The notes beneath the pieces were generated by a model. It made no database searches and had not been told where the DNA came from. It saw nothing but the letters and a program-made list of their open reading frames with translations. A stretch of 24,468 nucleotides of DNA from Methanocorpusculum sp. (lineage in GTDB: Archaea > Halobacteriota > Methanomicrobia > Methanomicrobiales > Methanocorpusculaceae): contig DALTWQ010000009.1 of NCBI GenBank assembly GCA_029987025.1, positions 1 to 24,468 of the forward strand, read 5' to 3'. The position numbers were made by a program, and so were the translations under genes. This document shows positions 6,919-14,491 of this stretch, piece by piece; the stretch's first letter is position 1; every line of letters starts with the position of its first letter.

Positions 6919-7977
6919 TTAGCAGGGCTTTGAGGATATGACCTCAATGATTGATGCTCTTCCAAGACGCTGAAGTACAGTTGCGAGCGGATTTCTGCTC
7001 CAGGGAGATAGACCTGCAGCATCAACAAGAGTGAGATTTGCAGGAAGGCCGGTCTCAATTCCGGTCTTTTGTCCCGCAAGTCCGAATCCCGCAGTTGCTG
7101 ACCTGAGTGCGTCTTCTGCTGAAACACCATAGACAGTCATCAGAAATGCACACTCTGAAAACATATCCGGCGGAATAAACATCGCATTATCAGTTCCGAG
7201 AAGCACATTAACACCGGCGTCAAGAAGTTCTTTTACCGGCGGGTTTGCGGGTGACTTACTCACATGCAGCGTCCAGTTTGAACGCGGACAGATGCAGACA
7301 GAAACGCCTTCGTCGGCAGCACGTCTGATATCCTGCGGACGAAAATCTGTTCCGTGAATTATCATATCAGGCTGCAGGTCAAAAGCGGCATCGATATCAG
7401 ATATTTTTCCTTCGCCTGCGTGAACCGCAGTGATTTTCCCCATCTTCCGGACCGTACTGAAGGCATCGGATTCAGACGGCAATCCATGCGCGCTTGACAA
7501 ACCTATGCCGGATGCGTTCGGATGCAGTTCGCCGCCGTCCCTTCCAAGAATCAGAGTTGTCATCTCTACATCCATGCAGGATAAAAGCATCTCAACTCCT
7601 TCAAATCCGCCTTCGCGGAAATCAGCAAAACCCAGAGTCCCGCTCTGTTTCATATACTGAATCGAGTTTCTGATGCCTGCTGCGAGCTCCTCTTTTGAAG
7701 CGGCACGAAGTATTCTGTGTTTTAACCCGTCGGGCGGTGCTACCAGTTCTGCAAGCGGTCTGTCAGCAGGAGTGTCAAGCGCCACCGTATCTCCCACATG
7801 TGTATGTGCATTAAAAAAAGCAGGAAGAATATAGTGTTCTGCGGGAACGCGTGACGGCTCGATATCAGCAATAATACCGTTTTGTATCGTCAGTTCAACA
7901 TTTTCCGGCGCAAACTCATCCCCGAGAAATGCAATGCCGGAAATCTGCCGTTCAGAATCAGCCACGCTTTTTCCCAT
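6919..7977 (-). CDS. Amidohydrolase-superfamily metal-dependent deaminase/hydrolase
   Basis: This 352-aa member of the ATZ/TRZ/cytosine-deaminase branch of amidohydrolases shows the metal and catalytic residues in order. They are NAHTH (His58, His60), HAGE (His186), IHGTD (His208), CPRSN and LGTDNAM (Asp263). Enzymes of this group hydrolyse amino groups from purines, pyrimidines or related heterocycles in the cytosol. At 352 residues it is shorter than the roughly 420-residue 5'-deoxyadenosine/S-adenosylhomocysteine deaminases of methanogens, so the substrate cannot be named. The ATG at 7977 follows GAAGAGGG with almost no spacing, so the true start might be slightly downstream. It is divergent from Sec61 beta. 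The stop lies 56 bp before the usp gene. Confidence 0.85.
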   Translation of the reverse strand: MGKSVADSERQISGIAFLGDEFAPENVELTIQNGIIADIEPSRVPAEHYILPAFFNAHTHVGDTVALDTPADRPLAELVAPPDGLKHRILRAASKEELAAGIRNSIQYMKQSGTLGFADFREGGFEGVEMLLSCMDVEMTTLILGRDGGELHPNASGIGLSSAHGLPSESDAFSTVRKMGKITAVHAGEGKISDIDAAFDLQPDMIIHGTDFRPQDIRRAADEGVSVCICPRSNWTLHVSKSPANPPVKELLDAGVNVLLGTDNAMFIPPDMFSECAFLMTVYGVSAEDALRSATAGFGLAGQKTGIETGLPANLTLVDAAGLSPWSRNPLATVLQRLGRASIIEVISSKPC

Positions 7978-7985
7978 CCCTCTTC

Positions 7986-7995
7986 ATTTATATGT
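7986..7995 (+). promoter_or_regulatory. TATA box of Sec61 beta gene
   Basis: ATTTATATGT lies about 25-30 bp before the ATG at 8017, which predicts a leaderless or very short-leader transcript. It is read in the plus direction because on the minus strand it would place the start of transcription inside the amidohydrolase coding region. Confidence 0.5.
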
Positions 7996-8016
7996 GTTGA
8001 GATTCAATATAATAAT

Positions 8017-8178
8017 ATGGCTCAGAAAAGTTCCGGAAGAGGATTATCTTCATCCGCAGGTTTAGTTACCTATTACGATGCAGATAACAAAAAATCCTTC
8101 CATATTAAACCTGCAGTTGTACTGATTGCTGCAGGAGTCGTAGGCGTTGCAGTCTATGTATTAAATCTCATCTTCTGA
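8017..8178 (+). CDS. secG: Preprotein translocase subunit Sec61 beta (archaeal SecG)
   Basis: This 53-aa tail-anchored protein has the form of archaeal Sec61 beta: a basic, Ser/Gly-rich N terminus (MAQKSSGRGLSSSAGLVTYY), a short polar stretch and one C-terminal membrane helix (about 33-51). It is the small accessory subunit of the SecYE protein-conducting channel. The first start of the open frame is further upstream at 7882, but that extension would run back through the amidohydrolase gene. The ATG at 8017 gives the exact family length and lies one TATA-spacing from a promoter element. Weak U-tracts follow near 8193. Confidence 0.93.
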   Translation: MAQKSSGRGLSSSAGLVTYYDADNKKSFHIKPAVVLIAAGVVGVAVYVLNLIF

Positions 8179-8198
8179 TGGGATTTTACGTCTTTTTC

Positions 8199-9002
8199 TT
8201 AAAAATTATTACCCTGTTTCTGTTCGTCGCAGGGCACCGAAACTTCTGAAAGAGATTTCCAGTACTCATCGCCGGAATCACATTTCCGGTATCCTGCAGT
8301 AAAGAGATTGTCCCGGTCAACTGTTTCAAGCGCGGTCATAAGAGCGGAACTGTCAGCATCTTTCAGATACACGTTTCGTACTGTATAGGAATCAGCAAGT
8401 TCTGCAAGGCGGCCGACATCCTCTGCCGGAAGAACGATGTCGCGTGAAAACTCAAGAACAGACTCAAGCGCACCTGCAGAAACTGACCACAGATACTTCT
8501 TTCCCTGAAACGATTCAAGCTCAATCTCTGTCGGGACCTCCGAGAGAAGAACAGCGCCGGCAACATCTGCATCACGCATCTCACGGGTGAGTCGTAAAAA
8601 CGCTTCACACAAATCATCCTGCCGTTCGTCCTCATCCGGATAATATGAATCAGCAATATTCAGCGAACACGGAGAAGGAAGGCTGAAACTGAAATGTTTA
8701 ATCCGTTTTTTTGCAAGTTCAATATCGTTTATGACTGAACCGGCATTCAGCTCCGGCGCATTAGATAAAACGCCGTCGCGGATGCCAAACACCTCTTCGA
8801 TGCGCGGTGTATAAAATGCTCCGCCTGCAGCAGGCGATGCCGCATACGGCTGCTGCGCTGCAAGAAGCGCTGATGTTTCATACGAGATAAGGTCTGCTTC
8901 ATTTCCTTTCACCCCGGAAATCCACGCAGCAACTGCTGCAGCATCCGGCACTGACTCTGCATCAGAACCAAGGGATGTGAGAGGAAAAGAAATTCTGCGC
9001 AT
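8199..9002 (-). CDS. Uncharacterised 267-aa protein
   Basis: I do not recognise this family. The frame is clean, uses codons like its neighbours and fills the space between convergent Sec61 beta and divergent methionyl-tRNA synthetase, so it is very likely real. The protein is acidic, soluble, and has no signal peptide or membrane segment. A segment around 105-120 (HFSFSLPSPCSLN) and an alternating strand/helix pattern afterwards are reminiscent of UroD/MetE-like TIM barrels, but no metal site or catalytic motif can be pointed to. The ATG at 9002 follows a T-rich TATA-like stretch about 25 bp upstream on the minus strand. Confidence 0.75.
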   Translation of the reverse strand: MRRISFPLTSLGSDAESVPDAAAVAAWISGVKGNEADLISYETSALLAAQQPYAASPAAGGAFYTPRIEEVFGIRDGVLSNAPELNAGSVINDIELAKKRIKHFSFSLPSPCSLNIADSYYPDEDERQDDLCEAFLRLTREMRDADVAGAVLLSEVPTEIELESFQGKKYLWSVSAGALESVLEFSRDIVLPAEDVGRLAELADSYTVRNVYLKDADSSALMTALETVDRDNLFTAGYRKCDSGDEYWKSLSEVSVPCDEQKQGNNF

Positions 9003-9099
9003 ATCTATTCATGTGTCGTCTGAAGAGATAAAACCGAGATAAAAAATACAGTTTAGATGAATGGATTGATACTCTCTGCCGCCAAATTAGTATATACAT

Positions 9100-11145
9100 A
9101 TGAACAAACCCACCGTTGTCACCTGCGGACTGCCCTACACAAACGGCTTATGCCACTTAGGACACCTGCGGACATATATTCCGGGAGATTTCTATGTCAG
9201 ATATCTCCGCAGACTCGGAGAGGACATTGTTTTTATCTGCGGCTCGGATAATCACGGAACACCCATCGTGGTTTCTGCAGAAGCAGAACATGTATCTCCC
9301 CGCGAAATAAGCGAACGCTACCACAAGCACTTCGATGAAGTCTTTAAAGCAATGGGTGTTAAGTTTGACCGTTTCGGCATGACCGACGACCCGGCAAACC
9401 ATGCACGTACCACACAGATATTAAATGCCTTAATCGAAAAAGGCTATGTCTATGAGCAGGTCATCCAGCAGAGCTACTGCCCGAAGTGCAAAAGATTCCT
9501 TCCGGACAGATACGTGGAAGGAACCTGCCCCTACTGCGGAAAACACGCACGCGGAGACGAATGCGACCAGGGCTGCGGAAGACACCTTGAACCGGGAGAG
9601 ATTTTAGACCCGACATGCGCTACCTGCGGCACCAAAGCAGAACTGCGCGAGCAGAAGCACTACTACTTCAAACTCTCTGCGTTCAGAGATTATCTCTTAG
9701 AATACCTTCCGTCGCTGAAAGGCACACTCAATGCCAGAAATTATGCAACCGGCTGGGTTGAAAACGAACTCAAAGACTGGTGCATCACCCGCATGATGGA
9801 CTGGGGTGTTAAGTTCCCGGCAGAAGGTGCTGACGGTTTAGTCTGTTATGTCTGGGTAGATGCACCCATAGGTTATATTGCATTTACCGAGGAATGGGCT
9901 GAGGCAAACAAAGCCGACTGGAAAAAATACTGGATTGACGGTGAACGGGTTCATTTCATAGGTTCGGATATTATCTACCACCACTGTGTCTTCTGGCCGG
10001 CGCTTCTGCACGGCGCAGGATACCAGCCGCCATCAGCGGTTGTTGCCTCAGGAATGGTCACAATCGACGGTGAAAAGTTCTCCAAATCCCGCGGAAACGT
10101 AGTCTGGACAAAAGAAGACTACATCGATAAAAATCTCCCGGCAGATTACCTCAGATACTATCTCCTGGCATACACCAGCCACACCCGTGAACTTGATTTC
10201 AGCTGGAAGGAGTTCCAGGCAAGAATCAACAACGAACTCGTAAACACCTTCGGAAACTTTGCAAACAGAAGCATGACCTTAGTCAAAAATAAATTAGGTC
10301 ATGTTCCGGAATGTGCAGTCGAGCCGCAGATCTTCGATGAGATTTCCAAATCCCTTGCATCAATCGAAGAAGCAGTCCGCGCTTATGAGTTCAAGGCGGC
10401 AGTAGACGGAATTCTGCAGCTTGCATCCTACGGAAACGGATACATCTCCGGAGAAGCCCCGTGGAAACTGTTAAAGGAAGATGTGCCGCGTGCAGAACAG
10501 GTCTTAAAGAACTGCCTGCAGGTTGTAAAAGCATGTGCACTTGTTATGCAGCCGGCAATGCCTGACTTTGCCCAGAAACTCTGGGAGATGTTAGGGTACA
10601 CTGACAACGTCGAAGAACACCCGATTTCCGATGCTCTTGTGCCGTTCGAAAACACAGCGCTCGGAGAAGTAAAGCCGCTCTTTGCACGGATTGAAGACAA
10701 ACAGCGCGAAGAACTCGAAGCAGTCCTTGCAAAGCGTGCAGAAGAAGCAAAAGATAAAGCAGCAGGAAAATCTGCGAAGAAAGAGGATAAACCCATGGTC
10801 GAAGAAGTAATTGAACCGGTTTCAACCGATATTGTAACGATTGATGATGTCGCAAAACTTGATCTCCGTGTCGGAGAAGTCATCAAATGCGAGAAAGTAG
10901 AAAAAGCTGACCGCCTCCTGCGTCTTCAGGTAGATATCGGAACTGAAGTCAGACAGATTGTCTCAAGCATTGCAAAAGAGTACACTCCTGAAGAGATGGT
11001 CGGTAAAAAGATTATCGTAATTGTAAACTTAAAGCCGGCAAAGTTCCGCGGAGAAGAAAGCAACGGTATGCTCTTTGCAGCAGGAGAATCCGCATCCCTC
11101 TTAATTCCGCTGCGCGATGTTCCAAACGGAACCAGGATTCACTAA
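9100..11145 (+). CDS. metG: Methionyl-tRNA synthetase
   Basis: This 681-aa class I aminoacyl-tRNA synthetase attaches methionine to tRNA-Met in the cytosol. The HIGH-type motif is HLGH at 19-22 and the KMSKS-type loop is KFSKS at about 326-330. A connective domain at about 127-180 carries two zinc knuckles (CPKC..CPYC and CDQGC..CATC), as in the four-cysteine-pair MetG type. After a charged Lys/Glu/Ala linker (about 540-570), a C-terminal Trbp111/EMAPII-like tRNA-binding domain (about 577-681) begins at DDVAKLDLRVGEV. All expected parts are intact. The ATG at 9100 is the only sensible start because the catalytic strand begins at residue 4. No Shine-Dalgarno sequence is seen. Confidence 0.98.
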   Translation: MNKPTVVTCGLPYTNGLCHLGHLRTYIPGDFYVRYLRRLGEDIVFICGSDNHGTPIVVSAEAEHVSPREISERYHKHFDEVFKAMGVKFDRFGMTDDPANHARTTQILNALIEKGYVYEQVIQQSYCPKCKRFLPDRYVEGTCPYCGKHARGDECDQGCGRHLEPGEILDPTCATCGTKAELREQKHYYFKLSAFRDYLLEYLPSLKGTLNARNYATGWVENELKDWCITRMMDWGVKFPAEGADGLVCYVWVDAPIGYIAFTEEWAEANKADWKKYWIDGERVHFIGSDIIYHHCVFWPALLHGAGYQPPSAVVASGMVTIDGEKFSKSRGNVVWTKEDYIDKNLPADYLRYYLLAYTSHTRELDFSWKEFQARINNELVNTFGNFANRSMTLVKNKLGHVPECAVEPQIFDEISKSLASIEEAVRAYEFKAAVDGILQLASYGNGYISGEAPWKLLKEDVPRAEQVLKNCLQVVKACALVMQPAMPDFAQKLWEMLGYTDNVEEHPISDALVPFENTALGEVKPLFARIEDKQREELEAVLAKRAEEAKDKAAGKSAKKEDKPMVEEVIEPVSTDIVTIDDVAKLDLRVGEVIKCEKVEKADRLLRLQVDIGTEVRQIVSSIAKEYTPEEMVGKKIIVIVNLKPAKFRGEESNGMLFAAGESASLLIPLRDVPNGTRIH

Positions 11146-11159
11146 TATTTACTACAAAC

Positions 11160-11166
11160 TTTTTTT
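11160..11166 (+). terminator. U-tract terminator after metG
   Basis: Seven consecutive T lie 15 bp after the metG stop, just before the convergent helicase gene ends. No strong hairpin precedes it, which is usual for archaeal U-tract termination. Confidence 0.45.
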
Positions 11167-11176
11167 AGATACAGAT

Positions 11177-13363
11177 TTACTGCATTTCACCTTTAAGCCA
11201 GGCAAGCAGTTTTACCGTCCCTGCTTTATCCAGCATCTGATTTCCGTTTCCGCACTTCGGCGAATGAATACATGCCGGGCATCCCGACTCACACGTACAT
11301 TCAGAGACCATTTTATACGCAAGTCCGGTTATCTTCGGAAACAGTTCCGCGGCTTTTTCTGCAAGACCAATACCTCCTTCCACACCGTCATAGATAAAAA
11401 TTGACGGTGCTCCGGTATCAGTGTGGAACGGTGTTGAAACACCCCCTATATCAGAACGGTCTGACAAGACAAAAACCGGCATTGCCGCAATCAGTGCATG
11501 TTCTGTTCCATGCAAAGACCCCGCAATATTTTCAGGCGTAAGAGGTGCTGTGTCATCAACCGTAATCCAGCAGGCCTTTGTCGGAAATTTGCGGGGCGGA
11601 AGTTTCAGCTCTTCCGTTGCAACAATCTGGTCATACTCCAGAAGCGAGTATCCATAAATCTGTGTAGATACTGTTACATCTCCGAAATGCACCGATATGT
11701 TTCCATGGCGTACCGTTTTCTCCTTTCTGATGACACTGATATCAGTATTTGACAGAGCACGCGTATGATACTCTTCAGCGATTTTTTTGACGCGGAGAAT
11801 ACAATGCTCAGAATCGACCTCATCAACACGGTAGCGTTCACCCTGATGGAAAATAATTGCGCCCGGATATCCTTCACGATATGCCTGACCGTCGTCCATC
11901 GTTTCAAGAACAGACTTTCCGAACATGACGCCCCAGGTTTTTCCGATACTGCCGAAGACCGTTTTCTCCTGAATGGGATTGCCGCATCCGGCATAAACAA
12001 ATCCGCGCGAGGTGCTCGCCAGAAGATGTCTGTCCTTTAACGATGCAATAATATCATCTGCAGCATCTCCGAAATACTCCCTGTCGCGCTCAGGTTTATA
12101 CGGCAGTTCTGCTGCAGCGCAGAGCAGATGCGACTCTAAAAGATAGGGATTTTCAATACCGAGAATTGCTTCTTCCGGTTTTGCCGAGAAGAATGCGTCC
12201 GGATTTTTCGCATAAAACTGATCAATAGGATTTTGGCCCGCAACAAACGTGACAACAGCTTCCTGACCGCTTCTTCCGGCTCGCCCTGCCTGCTGCAGAA
12301 CTGAAATCATGGAACCCGGAAACCCGTTGATAATAACCGCGTCAAGTGTTCCTATGTCAATTCCCACTTCCAGCGCATTAGTACTAACTACACCCGACAC
12401 ACTTCCATCCTTCAGATTCTTTTCAATAACCTTACGCTCGTTCGGCCGGTATCCGCCGCGGTACGAGGAGATGCTGCCGTTTATTTTTTCCTCACGGCAG
12501 CGAAGGGCAGTAATCTCCGCCCCGCTGCGGGATTTTGTAAAACATATGGTCTGCTTTCCGTCAGCAACAGATTCGCTCATGAGTTCAGCCGCAGCAGCAA
12601 TCCCGCTTTTTGCCGGATTCTGATAGATGCGGAATATCCGTTTCGAATGCGGCGCGCCATCTGAATTAATCTCCAGTGTTGGAAGTCCGGTAAGTGTTTC
12701 TGCAAATATCTCCGCGTTTCCAAGCGTTGCAGAAGACAGTATGAACTGCGGGTTTGCATCATAGAAACTGCAGATGCGGCGCAGACGGCGCAGAAGAAGA
12801 GCAGTGTTTGAACCGAAAACCCCGCGGTACTTATGCGCCTCGTCAATTACCACAAAAGACAGATTTGCAAAGAAATCACCCCACTTAGCCCGCCACGGCA
12901 GGATGTGGTGCAGTTCGTACATGTTGGTAAGAACTATCCGTGATGATGAACGAATCATTGAACGAAGGTCTGTTCGCGTGTCACCGTCATAGATTGCCGG
13001 TTTTGTCCGTGCAGAAAGACCTTTGTCCATCTTTTCGATGGCGAGAAGCTGGTCGCGCGTGAGTGCTTTTGTCGGATAAATGAAAAGTGCAGTTGCGTCA
13101 GGAACTGCGGTGAGTTTGGCAAATACCGGAAGAAGACAGGCAAGTGTTTTTCCGGAGGCAGTAGGTGTTGTAAGGATGATATTTTTTCCGGATGAAACTG
13201 CATCATAAGCATCTGCCTGGTGCAGGTATGTCTGAATCTTTTTCACCTGAAGGTAGTCTGCAATATTTTTCGGAAACGGCATTTCAGGTGTTTTATACGC
13301 TGCAGGTTCTGCATCTTCTATTCGTTCAAAAATCTGTTTAGTATCCACGTGTATCAACCCCAT
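11177..13363 (-). CDS. mrfA: DEAH-box helicase of Hrq1/MrfA (YprA) family
   Basis: This 728-aa superfamily 2 helicase has Walker A TPTASGKT at 66-73, DEAH at 174-177, SAT at 211-213 and QQAGRAGR at 357-364. The C-terminal DUF1998/zinc-binding region carries Cys691, Cys695, Cys698 and Cys704 (CESGCPACIHSPKC). This layout matches bacterial MrfA (YprA) and eukaryotic/archaeal Hrq1, 3'-5' helicases tied to repair of bulky or crosslinked DNA. The length is close to MrfA (about 750). The start overlaps the upstream exonuclease gene by 26 bp, so the two are coupled and probably work together. The gene symbol is given by family resemblance; no archaeal function is shown by the sequence itself. Confidence 0.9.
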   Translation of the reverse strand: MGLIHVDTKQIFERIEDAEPAAYKTPEMPFPKNIADYLQVKKIQTYLHQADAYDAVSSGKNIILTTPTASGKTLACLLPVFAKLTAVPDATALFIYPTKALTRDQLLAIEKMDKGLSARTKPAIYDGDTRTDLRSMIRSSSRIVLTNMYELHHILPWRAKWGDFFANLSFVVIDEAHKYRGVFGSNTALLLRRLRRICSFYDANPQFILSSATLGNAEIFAETLTGLPTLEINSDGAPHSKRIFRIYQNPAKSGIAAAAELMSESVADGKQTICFTKSRSGAEITALRCREEKINGSISSYRGGYRPNERKVIEKNLKDGSVSGVVSTNALEVGIDIGTLDAVIINGFPGSMISVLQQAGRAGRSGQEAVVTFVAGQNPIDQFYAKNPDAFFSAKPEEAILGIENPYLLESHLLCAAAELPYKPERDREYFGDAADDIIASLKDRHLLASTSRGFVYAGCGNPIQEKTVFGSIGKTWGVMFGKSVLETMDDGQAYREGYPGAIIFHQGERYRVDEVDSEHCILRVKKIAEEYHTRALSNTDISVIRKEKTVRHGNISVHFGDVTVSTQIYGYSLLEYDQIVATEELKLPPRKFPTKACWITVDDTAPLTPENIAGSLHGTEHALIAAMPVFVLSDRSDIGGVSTPFHTDTGAPSIFIYDGVEGGIGLAEKAAELFPKITGLAYKMVSECTCESGCPACIHSPKCGNGNQMLDKAGTVKLLAWLKGEMQ

Positions 13364-14282
13364 AACATTGTTTCATCTCAAAATCCAGAAGATACGCAAG
13401 ATTTGCAACATCGAGTTTGTTATGCTCGATTACCGGCTTTAAGACTGATAAATTTCTGCTCTGCAGATACCGCTGATAATACAGCGGAACAAGAGCTCCG
13501 GGCACATCAATTCCTCGTTTAAGCGAAGGAACTGCTGTCTCTACGGTTTCCAGACGGCAGTCGGAAAGTTCCCCGCGGAACAGTTTCCGTGTGGGATGCA
13601 GCAGATCAAAGTGGATTCCGCACCGCACTTCACGTTCCCCGTAATAGGCAAGCCTGCTGTTAAGATACGGCACATCAAAACATCTTCCGTTGTAGGTAAC
13701 AACTGCAGTATCTTTTTTGAAATGACGTGCGGCAAGCATCAGAGCAGGAAGTTCCTCCTCGATATCGCGGATGAGATACTGGGTAACTTTGATTCCCTGT
13801 TCATCCATTTCGCCGCAGCCGAGTAAAATGATGGGAGCATGCGCCATTCCAAGTGTTTCAATATCGAAATAAAACTTCGGAAGCGGAGCAGAAAGCCCGA
13901 GCAGACAGGGCTCGGAACTCCGGTGAAGCTCTGAAAATAATCTGAGAATTTCTCTTACAGAACCGTATTCAATAATCCCGGAAATATCTGCAGCGGCATC
14001 GGCAAACCGTGTGTGTTTCAAATCGGCAATACTGAAGATTTGTTTCCGCTTCAGTTCTGCAGCACGTACATTTCCTATTCCGGGAACCAGAGTTAAATCC
14101 CGCAGAAGATATTTTCTGACATCATCAGATGATATGTTCTGTAACTCCGGCGATACAAATCTGCTTTCGATAACAAGGCAGTTTCCGTCTGCAGCAGCTT
14201 CCTCATGTCCAAAGGAGATGTCCATCCCGGAATGGCGGCAGATGGATGATGCCGGAACAAACTCAGATGCTGCACTTGTCAT
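13338..14282 (-). CDS. mrfB: DEDDh exonuclease, MrfB (YprB)-like, with helix-hairpin-helix
   Basis: This 314-aa protein has an RNase H-like exonuclease core. Motif I is FDIETL (Asp140, Glu142), motif II is NGRCFDVP (Asp203) and motif III is EHNKLD (His287, Asp291), so the DEDDh metal-binding set is complete. An N-terminal helix-hairpin-helix (VPGIGNVRAAELK, about 66-78) should bind DNA. B. subtilis MrfB has the same core next to MrfA but is longer, about 410 residues with C-terminal TPR-type repeats. Here the HhH precedes the nuclease and no TPR is present. It is the first gene of a two-gene operon with the helicase and has a strong TATA box 29 bp upstream. The predicted role is 3'-5' removal of damaged strands opened by the helicase. 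Confidence 0.88.
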   Translation of the reverse strand: MTSAASEFVPASSICRHSGMDISFGHEEAAADGNCLVIESRFVSPELQNISSDDVRKYLLRDLTLVPGIGNVRAAELKRKQIFSIADLKHTRFADAAADISGIIEYGSVREILRLFSELHRSSEPCLLGLSAPLPKFYFDIETLGMAHAPIILLGCGEMDEQGIKVTQYLIRDIEEELPALMLAARHFKKDTAVVTYNGRCFDVPYLNSRLAYYGEREVRCGIHFDLLHPTRKLFRGELSDCRLETVETAVPSLKRGIDVPGALVPLYYQRYLQSRNLSVLKPVIEHNKLDVANLAYLLDFEMKQCYGVDTRGY

Positions 14283-14310
14283 GATTGTTATGCAGTATTT
14301 GAGAGAGCAG

Positions 14311-14318
14311 TATATAAA
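14311..14318 (-). promoter_or_regulatory. TATA box of mrfB-mrfA operon
   Basis: On the minus strand this reads TTTATATA, preceded by GG. It is the best TATA box in the window, 29 bp from the ATG at 14282, so the transcript should have a leader of only a few bases. Confidence 0.7.
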
Positions 14319-14323
14319 CCCCC

Positions 14324-14335
14324 CACCGTGCGGTG
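14324..14335. promoter_or_regulatory. CACCG-CGGTG palindrome abutting mrfB promoter
   Basis: CACCGTGCGGTG is a 5-bp inverted repeat around a 2-bp centre, placed directly upstream of the TFB-recognition side of the mrfB TATA box. The position suits a regulator that controls access of transcription factors. No regulator gene adjoins it. Confidence 0.45.
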
Positions 14336-14433
14336 CGGAAGTGCGAAAATATTTTTGAGCGAAAATGATTTTGAACGATTATTTCGTCTTGATTCCGATT
14401 TTAATGAGAATTTGAGGCATTATGCACTTCCGC
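14335..14433. repeat. Separated 10-bp inverted repeat between divergent genes
   Basis: GCGGAAGTGC (14335-14344) and GCACTTCCGC (14424-14433) are perfect inverted arms 79 bp apart, within the 209-bp gap between mrfB and the secreted-protein gene. They may be paired binding sites that serve both divergent promoters. Confidence 0.55.
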
Positions 14434-14459
14434 GAAATTAACCTAAATGCCGGAAAAGG

Positions 14460-14467
14460 TTTAAATA
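14460..14467 (+). promoter_or_regulatory. TATA box of secreted-protein gene
   Basis: TTTAAATA lies about 30 bp before the ATG at 14492, at the spacing expected for a short-leader archaeal transcript. Confidence 0.5.
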
Positions 14468-14491
14468 ACATTCTCCAATATTATCAAACTA

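Noticed and set aside
7882..8178. 98-aa version of Sec61 beta
   Set aside because: The extra 45 residues would be read through the antisense of the amidohydrolase start. The ATG at 8017 gives the normal family length.
10428..10886. 152-codon antisense frame inside metG
   Set aside because: The Ser/Ala-rich product is the shadow of metG codon bias, and the plus-strand frame is a complete, conserved synthetase.
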